Shown in pieces: positions 20,603-28,291 of a stretch of 64,000 bases of DNA. Within the stretch, counting starts at the first letter, position 1. Every line of letters starts with the position of its first letter. Origin of the DNA: Anaerolineales bacterium (GTDB lineage: Bacteria; Chloroflexota; Anaerolineae; 4572-78; J111). Below the pieces are notes generated by a model. The model saw only the letters and a program-made list of their open reading frames with translations. It did no database searches and was not told the origin of the DNA. The translations under genes were made by a program, and so were the position numbers. The stretch covers positions 813,747 to 877,746 of the forward strand of contig JABTUK010000005.1 in the NCBI GenBank assembly GCA_015075405.1, in the 5' to 3' direction.

Positions 20603-23488
20603 CTAAAGCCGGGCAACGAGGGCAGCCAGGCGCTCGGCCAAATCGTAGCCTTCGACTGGAATAGCTCTGATGAAATGGCCTATATCACGCGAGCCGTCGC
20701 GGGTAATCGTCAAGGTGAAGCGTGATCCACTCAAGAGCGGGCCGTCCTTGGGGAACATGATGTAGCGCCCGTCGGGGAACTCGATATAATTCCGGCTGCG
20801 CTCAACCAGCAGCGTCTCGCCTTCGATGGTAAGCTCCTCATGCACCCGCTCGATGCGGACATCCACCAGGTAGGTTTTGTCGCGCTCGATGCCGGCTTTA
20901 TCTACCCCAACTACCACCTGGCGAAACTCATCTTTCAGGTCCAGCCGGCCAGGTTGGTACTTTAGGATATCGAACAGATGAGGTCGAAGCTGCTCCACCC
21001 AGAACAGCGGCACGGTTGAGCCAACCGATTTACCGCCGGTATCGTGGAAGGCGAACCATAACAGGTGGGCGATTCGCTCCCAGCTAATCCCTACCAGGGT
21101 CGGGAACTTACGTTCCTTGGCTACGCTGTAGACCGCTTTACCATCCGGCCCTACCTTGCGGTCGTAGCGCAGGATCACGCGGGCACTCTGCTGGAAGTCC
21201 ACCAGGATGGGCGTCCAAAACTTCTCGGCAAACAGCACCCAATCAGCCGGCGTCATCATCGAGCGCCGGGCCAGCTCATCGCGGCAGATTTTGCGAAGCA
21301 GGCGGCAGGCTTCCAGTTCTTCGAGGGTGCGGGGGCCGATAGCGAAGTATTTGAAGCTGTCCGGCAGCGCGCCCAAGTGCAGGTATTCGGGTAATTCCAG
21401 CCGATAGGGCAGGCCGTCCCAGGTGAAGCCGTTCACGGCATACTTCATCAGCGTTTCGGAGATGCCGAAGGTTTCCTCATCCTCGGCAAACGCCGGCAGG
21501 TGATCGCGGTCGCGCAGCGCGGTCGGCGATTTCTTGGGGTTGTAATCAATCAGCCGGGTGGAAACGAGTAGCTCCTCGGTCAAGATTTTCCAGATGCGGC
21601 GGACCTCTTTGGTCAAGGCTTTCATCCCACCGATGTTATCGAGATTGGTCTTAAAGCCATCCACGCCACACTGGATAAAGAAGCTCAAGACATAGAACAT
21701 GCGGATTACCCGCTTGGCTTCTTTCTCGCAGCACTCGCAAATCTCCATGATCCAACTGACCATTTCTTCAGGATATGCCTCGACGATGTAACCCTTGGCC
21801 ACCATCTGAGCGTAGAAGAAGTCATCCGTTCCGATTCGTGTAGCTAGATGACTCCATTTGCGGGGGTCCGTTTGGAGAATTAAAAGGTTGATGTTGGCGG
21901 CCATCCCGACAGCCATCGCGCCGGCCAGGGTGTCTACCAAGGTTTTGGTGCGGGGTGCATTGGCCTCGTCGAAGGTGTAGATTTTGGGCAGCTTCGAGAC
22001 AGCGAGACCGGCGGTGCTGAACCATTCACGCCGGAAGGCTTCAAAGGTCAGGGGGAACTCACATTCAGGAATAGCTTCACCCTCATCGTAGTCAAAATCG
22101 CCATTCGCTTCTTTCCAGACTTCGGGATCAACCATCACCGCATTGAGCATGTGCGCCCACTGGCAAACGCTGATGTAGCCGGTGAGCTTCATCGAGGTGT
22201 CGCCATCCTGCATGGCCTTGACATCGGCGGCCGATTTCCACGTGGAATAGGCTTTGATGTTCTTGGAGCAAGCCAGGATTTTGACATCTTCATAGCCGGC
22301 GGGGAAGCACTCATCAGGGACCACGATGAATTGACCCACAGCCATAAAGCGGCCAGTTCCATCCGTGCCAAAGAGCGTGCCTTGAAATTGTTCGATACGG
22401 TTCAGGAAATCGGAGATTGGGCCTTCCTGCACGGCAATGACAGGCATAATGCAGCGGCTGTTATTGACCGGATAGCGGGCCAGCAGGTACAGCTCACTCT
22501 TGATAAAACGCTGGGCGTTGGAGGGGAAGATGGCGGTTCCTTCCGCCGGGCCGGCGATGGCGATGAAGCCCTGGACACTCTTGGGCCGGCCGGTGGTTAT
22601 GGTGTCGAAGATGGTCCGCGCTTTATCAGGTGACAGGCTGAGATTCAGATCAGGATGGTCATACATCTGGTCGGCCAGGTCCAGCAGCCGCTCGCGGGAT
22701 TCTTCTTTCATCCCGAATTTGAAAGCGTGGGCAATAAACTCGGAATGGTCATTGATGCGTTCAATCCCTTGAGCGACGTGGGGCAGCAGTTCATAGATGA
22801 CGCCTTCTTTGTCAAAGGGATGCTTCACTTGAGAGGCGATCTGGGTGCTGAAGCGCCACTGTTCCAGGCTGAACGGCTTGCAGACCAGCGCCCGGCGTAA
22901 AATCGCGGCATCAGAAGCGCGAATGATGAACTCACCATCACCCATTGGTTTCTCGACGCCTGGGGCCAGGCTCAGGAGGGTCCCCATCGGGACAAAGCGA
23001 ACGGGATAATCTTTGACCTTGCCATTCGCAAAGCCGCCTCTAGTTCCCCGGCCGGCTCGGACCCCAGCTTCGGCGTAATTGTAGATTTTGCGCAGGGCCG
23101 AATTGATTTCTTTGGTGTGGCCGGTCAGGGTTTGGCTCTTGGTGGCTGAGGACCAGAGCGAGTTGAGCGTGTAAGATTCGGTCGCGCCGTTGGGAAAGGT
23201 CACGTGGACCGGCGTGTCAATCAGGTCGGTTTTACCGTCCTGAATGTCCTGCTCCTCGGTTTCGCTCAGCTTCAGGAATACCGTGCCGGTGAAGACTCTA
23301 ACATTACGCAAGGTTTCTTCGGCATCGGGTCGGGTCAGCGCGGTGCGGTTGAGCATCCATTTTACGTGTTGGGGATACAGATCGGCCAGGGTGTAAAAGG
23401 GCATAAACTGCCAGCCGGTGATTTCACCTGCGCCGTTGATGACGGCGACGTGAATGTGCGTCTCGTGGGATAGGATTTGGATTGTCAT
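20603..23488 (-). CDS. Large protein, possible single-chain DPBB RNA polymerase, 961 aa
   Basis: No family is obvious at full length. Two features point to a double-psi beta-barrel polymerase. One is RYP at residues 338-340, followed by a strand (CIMPVIAV) laid out like RxP-strand segments of RNA-silencing polymerases. The other is VDPEVWKEANGDFDYD at 453-468. Its D454-P455, 8 residues, then D464-F-D-Y-D copies the spacing of beta-prime HP-x8-DxDxD. The residue after the triad and the missing glycine are atypical, so a chance match is possible. It lies next to RNase HI and one gene from SSB, which also suits another nucleic-acid enzyme. Transcribed leftward with RNase HI. Confidence 0.45.
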   Translation of the reverse strand: MTIQILSHETHIHVAVINGAGEITGWQFMPFYTLADLYPQHVKWMLNRTALTRPDAEETLRNVRVFTGTVFLKLSETEEQDIQDGKTDLIDTPVHVTFPNGATESYTLNSLWSSATKSQTLTGHTKEINSALRKIYNYAEAGVRAGRGTRGGFANGKVKDYPVRFVPMGTLLSLAPGVEKPMGDGEFIIRASDAAILRRALVCKPFSLEQWRFSTQIASQVKHPFDKEGVIYELLPHVAQGIERINDHSEFIAHAFKFGMKEESRERLLDLADQMYDHPDLNLSLSPDKARTIFDTITTGRPKSVQGFIAIAGPAEGTAIFPSNAQRFIKSELYLLARYPVNNSRCIMPVIAVQEGPISDFLNRIEQFQGTLFGTDGTGRFMAVGQFIVVPDECFPAGYEDVKILACSKNIKAYSTWKSAADVKAMQDGDTSMKLTGYISVCQWAHMLNAVMVDPEVWKEANGDFDYDEGEAIPECEFPLTFEAFRREWFSTAGLAVSKLPKIYTFDEANAPRTKTLVDTLAGAMAVGMAANINLLILQTDPRKWSHLATRIGTDDFFYAQMVAKGYIVEAYPEEMVSWIMEICECCEKEAKRVIRMFYVLSFFIQCGVDGFKTNLDNIGGMKALTKEVRRIWKILTEELLVSTRLIDYNPKKSPTALRDRDHLPAFAEDEETFGISETLMKYAVNGFTWDGLPYRLELPEYLHLGALPDSFKYFAIGPRTLEELEACRLLRKICRDELARRSMMTPADWVLFAEKFWTPILVDFQQSARVILRYDRKVGPDGKAVYSVAKERKFPTLVGISWERIAHLLWFAFHDTGGKSVGSTVPLFWVEQLRPHLFDILKYQPGRLDLKDEFRQVVVGVDKAGIERDKTYLVDVRIERVHEELTIEGETLLVERSRNYIEFPDGRYIMFPKDGPLLSGSRFTLTITRDGSRDIGHFIRAIPVEGYDLAERLAALVARL
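22236..22247. repeat. Palindrome TTCCACGTGGAA inside CDS
   Basis: 12-bp palindrome within the 961-aa gene. The same 12-mer occurs at 26086 and 42728 in spacers. Confidence 0.45.
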
Positions 23489-23489
23489 G

Positions 23490-24125
23490 TTACTCCTTTC
23501 GCAGCTTGGCTTGAAGGTTGGCTAAAGAGGCGGTCATATCACCGGATAGGCTCGGATCGAGCAGGCCGGCCAGCTCCTTGCGCATTTGAGCGACGAGGGG
23601 ATTGACCTGCTGGGTTTGAAATTGGGTAAAGTTCCAGGTTGATTCGATGGTGGAGATGTCGGTAATTTGATAGCGGCTGGCGATTCCACGTGCGTCGCGG
23701 GTGTCCCCTACCAGGTGATCGGCCTTGACATTCATCTCGACGCCGGCGTGACCGTCAACTTTGTGCCAACTGATGACGAATTTAGCCATAATCGAATCCA
23801 GCTCCTGCCAGAGTTCGACGTTGGCCAGCGGCTTACCATCGCGGGTTTTCCAGCCGTTTTTGCGCCAGCCCTTAATCCACGTGGAAGCGCCGGCTTCGAC
23901 GTATTGGCTGTCGGTGTAGACCTGGACCGGGATGCGCGTGGATTTGAGGGCGTGCAGACCGGCGATGACGGCGGCCAGCTCCATTTGTTGATTAGTGGCG
24001 TGAGGCGCGTAACCGCGCACCACGGCGGTCCGGTCGCCATTTTGTAAGATGGCGACGTAAGCGCCCTCGCCGGGGTTAGGTGAAGCGCCGCCGTCGGTGT
24101 GAATGATGGTGTGATAGTTCGACAT
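23490..24125 (-). CDS. rnhA: Ribonuclease HI with C-terminal extension
   Basis: Residues 1-145 are RNase HI: HTDGGASPNPG with D11, NQQMELAAV with E49, YTDSQYV with D72, WHKVDGHAG, and ADHL with D136. All four metal-binding acids are present, so it should cut RNA in RNA-DNA hybrids, for example primers or R-loops. About 65 extra residues at the C-terminus are not part of the family core. AAAGGAG lies before the ATG. The stop is one base from the 961-aa gene, so the two are co-expressed. Confidence 0.92.
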   Translation of the reverse strand: MSNYHTIIHTDGGASPNPGEGAYVAILQNGDRTAVVRGYAPHATNQQMELAAVIAGLHALKSTRIPVQVYTDSQYVEAGASTWIKGWRKNGWKTRDGKPLANVELWQELDSIMAKFVISWHKVDGHAGVEMNVKADHLVGDTRDARGIASRYQITDISTIESTWNFTQFQTQQVNPLVAQMRKELAGLLDPSLSGDMTASLANLQAKLRKE

Positions 24126-24164
24126 GAGAAATCTCCTTTGGGATGTGAGTGACTAAAAAGAAAA

Positions 24165-24196
24165 AGCCCACTCTCGCCCAAAGGCGAGAATGAGCT
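24165..24196 (-). terminator. Intrinsic terminator upstream of RNase HI
   Basis: A 14-bp stem allowing G-T pairs, 4-base loop, followed on the minus strand by TTTTCTTTTT. It insulates RNase HI from transcription out of the SSB gene. Confidence 0.75.
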
Positions 24197-24201
24197 ACAG
24201 A

Positions 24202-24217
24202 TTCCCCAATTGGGGAA
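24202..24217. repeat. 16-bp palindrome TTCCCCAATTGGGGAA, copy 6
   Basis: Between the two terminators in the SSB-RNase HI spacer. Confidence 0.85.
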
Positions 24218-24297
24218 ATCGAAAATCAGGAACAGGGAACGATCTTAGATTTTTGAAAAAAATTATTTGGAATCAGGGGGGATAAGCGGTCAAAAAA

Positions 24298-24324
24298 AAG
24301 CGTGAGGGTGATGCCCTCACGCTT
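24298..24324 (-). terminator. Intrinsic terminator of the SSB gene
   Basis: An 11-bp stem AAGCGTGAGGG/CCCTCACGCTT. On the minus strand a T8 run follows, then GACCGCTTA. Its flank is shared with the terminators at 19899 and 27032. Confidence 0.8.
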
Positions 24325-24336
24325 TTTTCGTTGTGC

Positions 24337-24777
24337 TTAGAACGGGATTTCGTCCTCAGTCAGTTCTTCGACATCGGCCAGCCGGCTGGTGCTGGTGGAG
24401 CCGTTGCCGTTCGAGCCGTTCGCGCTGCCCAGGAAGCGGACATCAAAGGCCTTGACCTCGAAGCTGGCCCGCGGCTTGCCGTTCTGGTCCTGCCAGATGC
24501 GCGGACCGCCGGTTTCTTTGTCGAAGGTCAGTTGACCCTCAACCATCACCTGGCGGCCTTTGTGGAGATAGGTGTTGCAGGTTTCGGCCTGTTTGCCCCA
24601 GACGGAAACGCGATACCAGGCAGTCGTCTCGTGAACTTCGCCGGTGTTCTGGTCGGTCCAATTGTTGTTGACGGCGAGAGCGAAGTTGGTAACGGGCTGA
24701 CCACTGCCAACGTAGCGCATTTCGGGGTCACCGCCAAGATTACCAATGAGTAAGAGTTTTGAATATCCAGAAGCCAT
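24337..24777 (-). CDS. ssb: Single-stranded DNA-binding protein
   Basis: A 146-aa OB-fold SSB: KLLLIGNLGGDPEMRY, FALAVNNNW, WYRVSVWGKQAE and VEGQLT are all in the usual order. A Gly/Asn/Ser linker follows, and the tail DEIPF is close to the DDIPF tip that recruits replication partners. The start at 24777 is chosen because the ribosome site overlaps the ATG three codons upstream. It has its own compact upstream motif and terminator. It coats single-stranded DNA during phage replication. Confidence 0.95.
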   Translation of the reverse strand: MASGYSKLLLIGNLGGDPEMRYVGSGQPVTNFALAVNNNWTDQNTGEVHETTAWYRVSVWGKQAETCNTYLHKGRQVMVEGQLTFDKETGGPRIWQDQNGKPRASFEVKAFDVRFLGSANGSNGNGSTSTSRLADVEELTEDEIPF

Positions 24778-24833
24778 GATACACATCCTTTCGTAGTAAG
24801 GCCCTTCACTGGCTAAGTGAGAGCCAAGATTAA

Positions 24834-24851
24834 AATAAGAAAAACTACACC
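24834..24851 (-). promoter_or_regulatory. Compact upstream motif, copy 3 (SSB)
   Basis: Minus-strand reading GGTGTAGTTTTTCTTATT, 56 bases before the SSB start. Confidence 0.55.
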
Positions 24852-24871
24852 ATAACCCCTAGCCCTCTGGA

Positions 24872-25024
24872 CTAGGAGCGCCGCCCCTTCCCGTACTGTT
24901 TTTCGAGCTGGCCGGCCTGAGCCTGGGCCGCCCTGAGCTTTTGCTCCATTTCTTTGAGTTGGGCGGTGACCATCGCGTTGATAACGCGGTCAATCAATTC
25001 GAGTTTTTGAGCTTGATTCCTCAT
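24872..25024 (-). CDS. Small coiled-coil protein, 50 aa
   Basis: ATG at 25024 with GGAGAA upstream. The peptide is one long amphipathic helix (AQLKEMEQKLRAAQAQAG) with a basic tail. It sits alone between a terminator and the SSB promoter motif. Unknown role. Confidence 0.55.
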   Translation of the reverse strand: MRNQAQKLELIDRVINAMVTAQLKEMEQKLRAAQAQAGQLEKQYGKGRRS

Positions 25025-25048
25025 CGGGTAATTCTCCAAAAAAAGATT

Positions 25049-25077
25049 GGCCTTACCCTGTATCTCAGGGTAAGGCC
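25049..25077 (-). terminator. Intrinsic terminator of the 25116-25472 pair
   Basis: A 12-bp stem GGCCTTACCCTG/CAGGGTAAGGCC, followed on the minus strand by AATCTTTTTTTGG. Confidence 0.75.
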
Positions 25078-25094
25078 GAATGGGTTGAAACTTA

Positions 25095-25116
25095 AGCCCT
25101 TCGACAAGCTCAGGAC
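25095..25116. repeat. REP-like element (CCCTTCGACAAGCTCAGGAC)
   Basis: A 20-22 bp imperfect palindrome of a type spread in many bacterial genomes, located at the 3' end of the 71-aa gene. A second copy is in the giant tape-measure gene near 49457. Confidence 0.7.
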
Positions 25117-25331
25117 TAAGCGTAGACGTGAGAGCGGGCTTCCGTTTTGAGGAAGGTGAACAGGGTGGGGCGTTGGTTGAGTGCGGCTAATCGTTCATCA
25201 CGCTGTTCGTCGTGGATGACAATTTCAAAGGCAATGCGGCCTTCAGGCGCGTCGGTGCGGTCGGCGTCAGGGTCATCCCAGCGCGTAGAGTAGACCAGCT
25301 TCTCACCAGGGCGGATTAATGTGAGTGCCAT
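25116..25331 (-). CDS. Hypothetical protein, 71 aa
   Basis: A small mixed-charge protein (TRWDDPDADRTDAPEG). Its stop lies at the edge of the REP-like element. It follows the zinc-ribbon gene after 3 bases, so the two are translated together. No family recognised. Confidence 0.55.
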   Translation of the reverse strand: MALTLIRPGEKLVYSTRWDDPDADRTDAPEGRIAFEIVIHDEQRDERLAALNQRPTLFTFLKTEARSHVYA

Positions 25332-25334
25332 CGC

Positions 25335-25472
25335 TTATTGTCCGCAAAACTGGCAGTAGCTATGAACGATGTCGCTGTTGGTCGCGCCGCAGTTGCCGCA
25401 GGTCCACATCTTGATGGATTTGGGCAGCGGCAGGGATTCAATAATGGATTTGAGAAGGTCTTGGGGTTTCAT
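25335..25472 (-). CDS. Small zinc-ribbon protein, 45 aa
   Basis: Two CxxC knuckles (WTCGNCGATN and YCQFCGQ) 14 residues apart form a complete zinc ribbon at the C-terminus. The start at 25472 has GAAAGGA upstream. It has its own compact upstream motif. Confidence 0.65.
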   Translation of the reverse strand: MKPQDLLKSIIESLPLPKSIKMWTCGNCGATNSDIVHSYCQFCGQ

Positions 25473-25505
25473 GAGAGTGTCCTTTCGTAAGTGAAGTTGA
25501 TTAAA

Positions 25506-25527
25506 AATAAGAAAAAACCTACTCACC
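25506..25527 (-). promoter_or_regulatory. Compact upstream motif, copy 4
   Basis: Minus-strand reading GGTGAGTAGGTTTTTTCTTATT (with a 4-base insertion), 33 bases before the zinc-ribbon gene. Confidence 0.5.
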
Positions 25528-25567
25528 CCAAGACCCCTCGGAGCGAGGAGCCTTGGGGCTAGGGGGA

Positions 25568-26011
25568 TTAGAGCCGGACCAGGGAGGATTCGTTAGCCTT
25601 GAAGTAGAGCTTGTCACCAAGCTGCTGCCAGCCCCAGGAGAGGAATAGCATTACTAGGTCAGCATCGGTGATAACGGCTGTAGGGCAAGCCAGCTTGATA
25701 CCTCGGCTGCCCCAATTGGCCTGTAGGTGCAGTGAGCCATTGCGCCAAAAGTTGATGCGGTCAGCGCCTTCGAGGTGCTTGGCCTTCTCAGGGTTTAGGC
25801 CAAGCACCTGGGCTAAGGCATCAGGGCTTTGGGGTGCAGGCTCAGGCTCCAGGCCGTGAATGGTCTTACCGGCCTTTTGAGCCTGCTCTTTGAGATGGTT
25901 CAGGTCTACGCTGATGAACTGGCGAAATACGCCGGATTTGTACCAGACGTTGAGCGTGCCATCCTCAACGCTTAGCGTTTTGACGAGAGAGAAATTGATG
26001 TTGGGAGACAT
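25568..26011 (-). CDS. Hypothetical protein, 147 aa
   Basis: The start at 26011 is placed after AAAGGAA. Codons upstream run through a terminator and are excluded. The protein has strands at both ends and a proline-rich linker (LEPEPAPQSPDA) in the middle. No family recognised. Confidence 0.55.
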   Translation of the reverse strand: MSPNINFSLVKTLSVEDGTLNVWYKSGVFRQFISVDLNHLKEQAQKAGKTIHGLEPEPAPQSPDALAQVLGLNPEKAKHLEGADRINFWRNGSLHLQANWGSRGIKLACPTAVITDADLVMLFLSWGWQQLGDKLYFKANESSLVRL

Positions 26012-26037
26012 AGGAGATTCCTTTCTGTAAATGAAAA

Positions 26038-26060
26038 GGCCGCCCCAAGGTGGGGCGGCC
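26038..26060 (-). terminator. Intrinsic terminator of the DUF4326 gene
   Basis: A stem of about 10 bp (GGCCGCCCCA arm) followed on the minus strand by TTTTCATTT. Confidence 0.7.
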
Positions 26061-26083
26061 CATAAGAATTTATCTACCAATAC

Positions 26084-26099
26084 CCTTCCACGTGGAAGG
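26084..26099. repeat. Palindrome CCTTCCACGTGGAAGG
   Basis: A 16-bp palindrome containing TTCCACGTGGAA, just past the DUF4326 gene's stop. Confidence 0.55.
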
Positions 26100-26105
26100 A
26101 ATGGA

Positions 26106-26462
26106 TTAGACTAAGCCTTTAGCGATGATGCCCTCAATCGCCTCACGGATGACATCAGCGTGGCAGGGTGTATCGTCGTTGACCTTGAGCTTGCACCAGC
26201 AAATCAGATGCAGCGTGCCACTCTCCATATAGAGCCGGGCCAGGCGCAACAGTTCAGCCCTAATCTCAGGATTGGTGCGCCACTGCTCTCTAAGCCAGGG
26301 CCGATATTGAGCAACGGCCTGGGCATCAGAGCTAACGCTCTGCTTGGCGTACTTGGAGGGCTTGGCGGCAAAGGGGTTGCCCAGGAGCGAAGGCCGGCCA
26401 ACATAGATGTCTGTTGGTCGTTTGCCCTTGCCGTACCATTTGGCAGAGACAATGTTAATCAT
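26106..26462 (-). CDS. DUF4326-family protein, 118 aa
   Basis: Contains IYVGRPSLLGNPF near the N-terminus, then a helical AVAQYRPWL segment and LHLICWCKL...CHADVI at the end, the signature of DUF4326. The family is common in phages and its function is unknown. The paired C and CH residues may bind metal. AAAGGA lies before the ATG. Confidence 0.8.
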   Translation of the reverse strand: MINIVSAKWYGKGKRPTDIYVGRPSLLGNPFAAKPSKYAKQSVSSDAQAVAQYRPWLREQWRTNPEIRAELLRLARLYMESGTLHLICWCKLKVNDDTPCHADVIREAIEGIIAKGLV

Positions 26463-26488
26463 CGGATAAATCCTTTCAGAGATAAAAA

Positions 26489-26522
26489 AACCGGCTTTTC
26501 TCCAATTGGGGAAAAGCCGGTT
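26489..26522 (-). terminator. Terminator built around a variant palindrome
   Basis: A perfect-looking long stem AACCGGCTTTTC... whose core is TTCTCCAATTGGGGAA (26498-26513), a one-base variant of the 16-bp palindrome. On the minus strand it is followed by TTTTTTT. It ends the 63-aa gene. Confidence 0.8.
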
Positions 26523-26542
26523 TGAGGGTTATTAAAATTATT

Positions 26543-26734
26543 TTATCGCTTGAAGCGCCGATAAGCCTCAGTGAGCGGAACGTACTGATATTTGCCGTCA
26601 GGGACAAACTTATTGTCGTTACGACTAAGAACTTTGACTTGATAGACCTGATGAGCTACCTGCATTTGAGCATCGAGCAAAGCCAGGGGACTATCAGCAC
26701 CAGAAGGTAACGAATTAGCTTTTAGATTAGACAT
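26543..26734 (-). CDS. Hypothetical protein, 63 aa
   Basis: GAAAGGA lies before the ATG. The C-terminal half reads VLSRNDNKFVPDGKYQYVPL, which could be a small strand-rich fold. It has its own compact upstream motif and terminator. No family recognised. Confidence 0.5.
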   Translation of the reverse strand: MSNLKANSLPSGADSPLALLDAQMQVAHQVYQVKVLSRNDNKFVPDGKYQYVPLTEAYRRFKR

Positions 26735-26785
26735 CGGATAAATCCTTTCGTTGAGAGTGTAAAGTTAGTATATAGGGAGAGGCCG

Positions 26786-26803
26786 AATAAGAAAAGCCTC
26801 ACT
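26786..26803 (-). promoter_or_regulatory. Compact upstream motif, copy 5
   Basis: Minus-strand reading AGTGAGGCTTTTCTTATT, 51 bases before the 63-aa gene and beside palindrome copy 7. Confidence 0.5.
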
Positions 26804-26804
26804 A

Positions 26805-26820
26805 TTCCCCAATTGGGGAA
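26805..26820. repeat. 16-bp palindrome TTCCCCAATTGGGGAA, copy 7
   Basis: Directly next to the compact upstream motif. The 26735-27074 spacer holds no convincing gene. Confidence 0.85.
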
Positions 26821-26986
26821 AAAGCCTAAGCCATCCCAGAGGGATGCAATCATCATAGAGAGCGCGTAAGGACGCATTTGGTCACATCGGATTAGTCGAA
26901 ACGCCGGGAAAAGTGACATCCTCTCACACGAAGGCGTGAAAAAAAACAATCTCGTTCACTGCCAATGCCCGGCCATCCTTCGCCGG

Positions 26987-27011
26987 TGGCACACAATGGC
27001 ACATTTTGGCA
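26987..27011 (+). repeat. Three TGGCA repeats at 10-bp spacing
   Basis: TGGCACACAA, TGGCACATTT and TGGCAG in a row, in helical phase, inside a gene-free spacer that also has short inverted repeats. Could be a protein-binding site or origin element. Confidence 0.35.
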
Positions 27012-27031
27012 GACGATAAGCGGTGAAAAAA

Positions 27032-27064
27032 AAGCAAGCCTGCTCTTGCGAGCAAGCTTTGCTT
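27032..27064 (-). terminator. Intrinsic terminator of the 27075-27350 gene
   Basis: A long stem (AAGCAAGCCTGCTC arm, one bulge) followed on the minus strand by T8, with the shared CGGTGAAAAAAAAGC flank. Confidence 0.8.
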
Positions 27065-27074
27065 TTGATTCGAC

Positions 27075-27350
27075 TCAGGCTAAGCCTTCGATGGTGCAGG
27101 ACCAATAGTTGTGTCCGTTGGCGATGAAGTGCTTCTTGGCAACGTTCAGTTTCTTCATCAACTGAACGATAGCGCCGGAGCGTTTAATCGCTTCTTTGCC
27201 GGCAAACTTCGTGCCTTCAAAGCCGGCTTCGGCCACCTTCGCTTTCATCGCATCGCCGTGAACGTCGAACAGGGTCACGATGATACAATCATTGCGGTCT
27301 TTGGTCAGCGCGACAACGATTTCGTTTTGGGGTTTGGTAGAAGTTGACAT
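27075..27350 (-). CDS. Hypothetical protein, 91 aa
   Basis: A basic alpha/beta protein (IVVALTKDRNDCIIVTLF, then lysine-rich helices). GAAAGGA lies before the ATG. Two upstream motif copies and its own terminator make it a monocistronic unit. No family recognised. Confidence 0.6.
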   Translation of the reverse strand: MSTSTKPQNEIVVALTKDRNDCIIVTLFDVHGDAMKAKVAEAGFEGTKFAGKEAIKRSGAIVQLMKKLNVAKKHFIANGHNYWSCTIEGLA

Positions 27351-27378
27351 TGGTTAAGTCCTTTCGTGGGTAAGAGTT

Positions 27379-27395
27379 AATAAGAAAAGTTTCAC
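27379..27395 (-). promoter_or_regulatory. Compact upstream motif, copy 6
   Basis: Minus-strand reading GTGAAACTTTTCTTATT, 28 bases before the 91-aa gene. Confidence 0.5.
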
Positions 27396-27440
27396 CATAA
27401 CCCAACGTCAGGGGGGAGGGGTATTCCCCCTAGCAGGGTT

Positions 27441-27458
27441 AATAAGAAAAACCTCACC
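27441..27458 (-). promoter_or_regulatory. Compact upstream motif, copy 7
   Basis: Minus-strand reading GGTGAGGTTTTTCTTATT, in tandem with copy 6. The spacer 27459-27580 shows nothing else. Confidence 0.5.
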
Positions 27459-27580
27459 AGGGGGTAGTTCCTGAATTGAGAATTGCACGCTACCCGTTAG
27501 CTGCTCACACGTCCGGGGTTGAATTTTTCATTCGGGGCTTGCCCAAAATTTTGGGGGGGGTGCTGGAAAACACCAGGAGC

Positions 27581-28291
27581 CTAGCGCCTCTCCAGCAGGT
27601 AGCGGGTGCAGGTAATGGACTTGGGTGCGGCCGGGTTGGGGACCAGCTCCTCGTCCTCGATCCTGTACAGGTCCCTGAGCGGCTTGTGGGCGTTGGGCAG
27701 CTTCTCCCACCAGTAGCCCGGCTCGCCCGGCAGCAGGATGGCCACCAAATCGCCGGGGACGGTATGGCGGGCGATGGAAGCCAGGAAGTCGGCCTCGACC
27801 TTGTTATAGCCCCACAGCCGGCCCATCGGCGGGTTGCACAGGACCTTATTGATTGGCAGCGGCAGGCTGACGCCGCCCAGAAAATCCCCCTTGATGAGCT
27901 TTATCCCGACCGCCTCGGCGATCTGGACCAGCCAGTTCTGGCACTCGACGCTGACGATACACATCTCCGGCTGGATGCGCCGGGCCGCATCGTACAGCGC
28001 GCCCAGGCCAAAGCCGGGGATAAGCAGCACGTCCTTCGGTTGGAGCTTGAGGGAAGCGGCCATTTTGTCGGCCACGTGGCGCCAGGTGAGATACAGCCCA
28101 TCGAGCGCCCCGGCTTTCTTGGTGTGTTCGATGTAGATAGCCGTGACCATCTCCAGGGTCGTGCCTTCAAAGGCGATGTGGGGATGCTCGCCGTTTTGGG
28201 CGTGGTGCAGCGCCGCCTCGACGATCTTCTCGTAAGGGCCGCTAAAACCGTTGTTTCGTTTGAGCCAGGTAGGAATAGATTGTTTTGACAT
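27581..28291 (-). CDS. Adenine-specific DNA methyltransferase-like, 236 aa
   Basis: Has a SAM-binding motif (LLIPGFGLGALYDAARR), an acidic strand end (VSVECQ) and the catalytic CNPPMGRLWG of N6-adenine methylases. The gene has no obvious restriction partner, so it probably protects phage DNA. It is the first minus-strand gene left of the switch to the virion block. Confidence 0.75.
   Translation of the reverse strand: MSKQSIPTWLKRNNGFSGPYEKIVEAALHHAQNGEHPHIAFEGTTLEMVTAIYIEHTKKAGALDGLYLTWRHVADKMAASLKLQPKDVLLIPGFGLGALYDAARRIQPEMCIVSVECQNWLVQIAEAVGIKLIKGDFLGGVSLPLPINKVLCNPPMGRLWGYNKVEADFLASIARHTVPGDLVAILLPGEPGYWWEKLPNAHKPLRDLYRIEDEELVPNPAAPKSITCTRYLLERR

Noticed and set aside
26722..26949. 75-codon minus-strand frame with FFPNWG
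   Set aside because: It crosses the compact upstream motif and a palindrome, has no ribosome site and an odd, hydrophobic/arginine mix. Judged non-coding.
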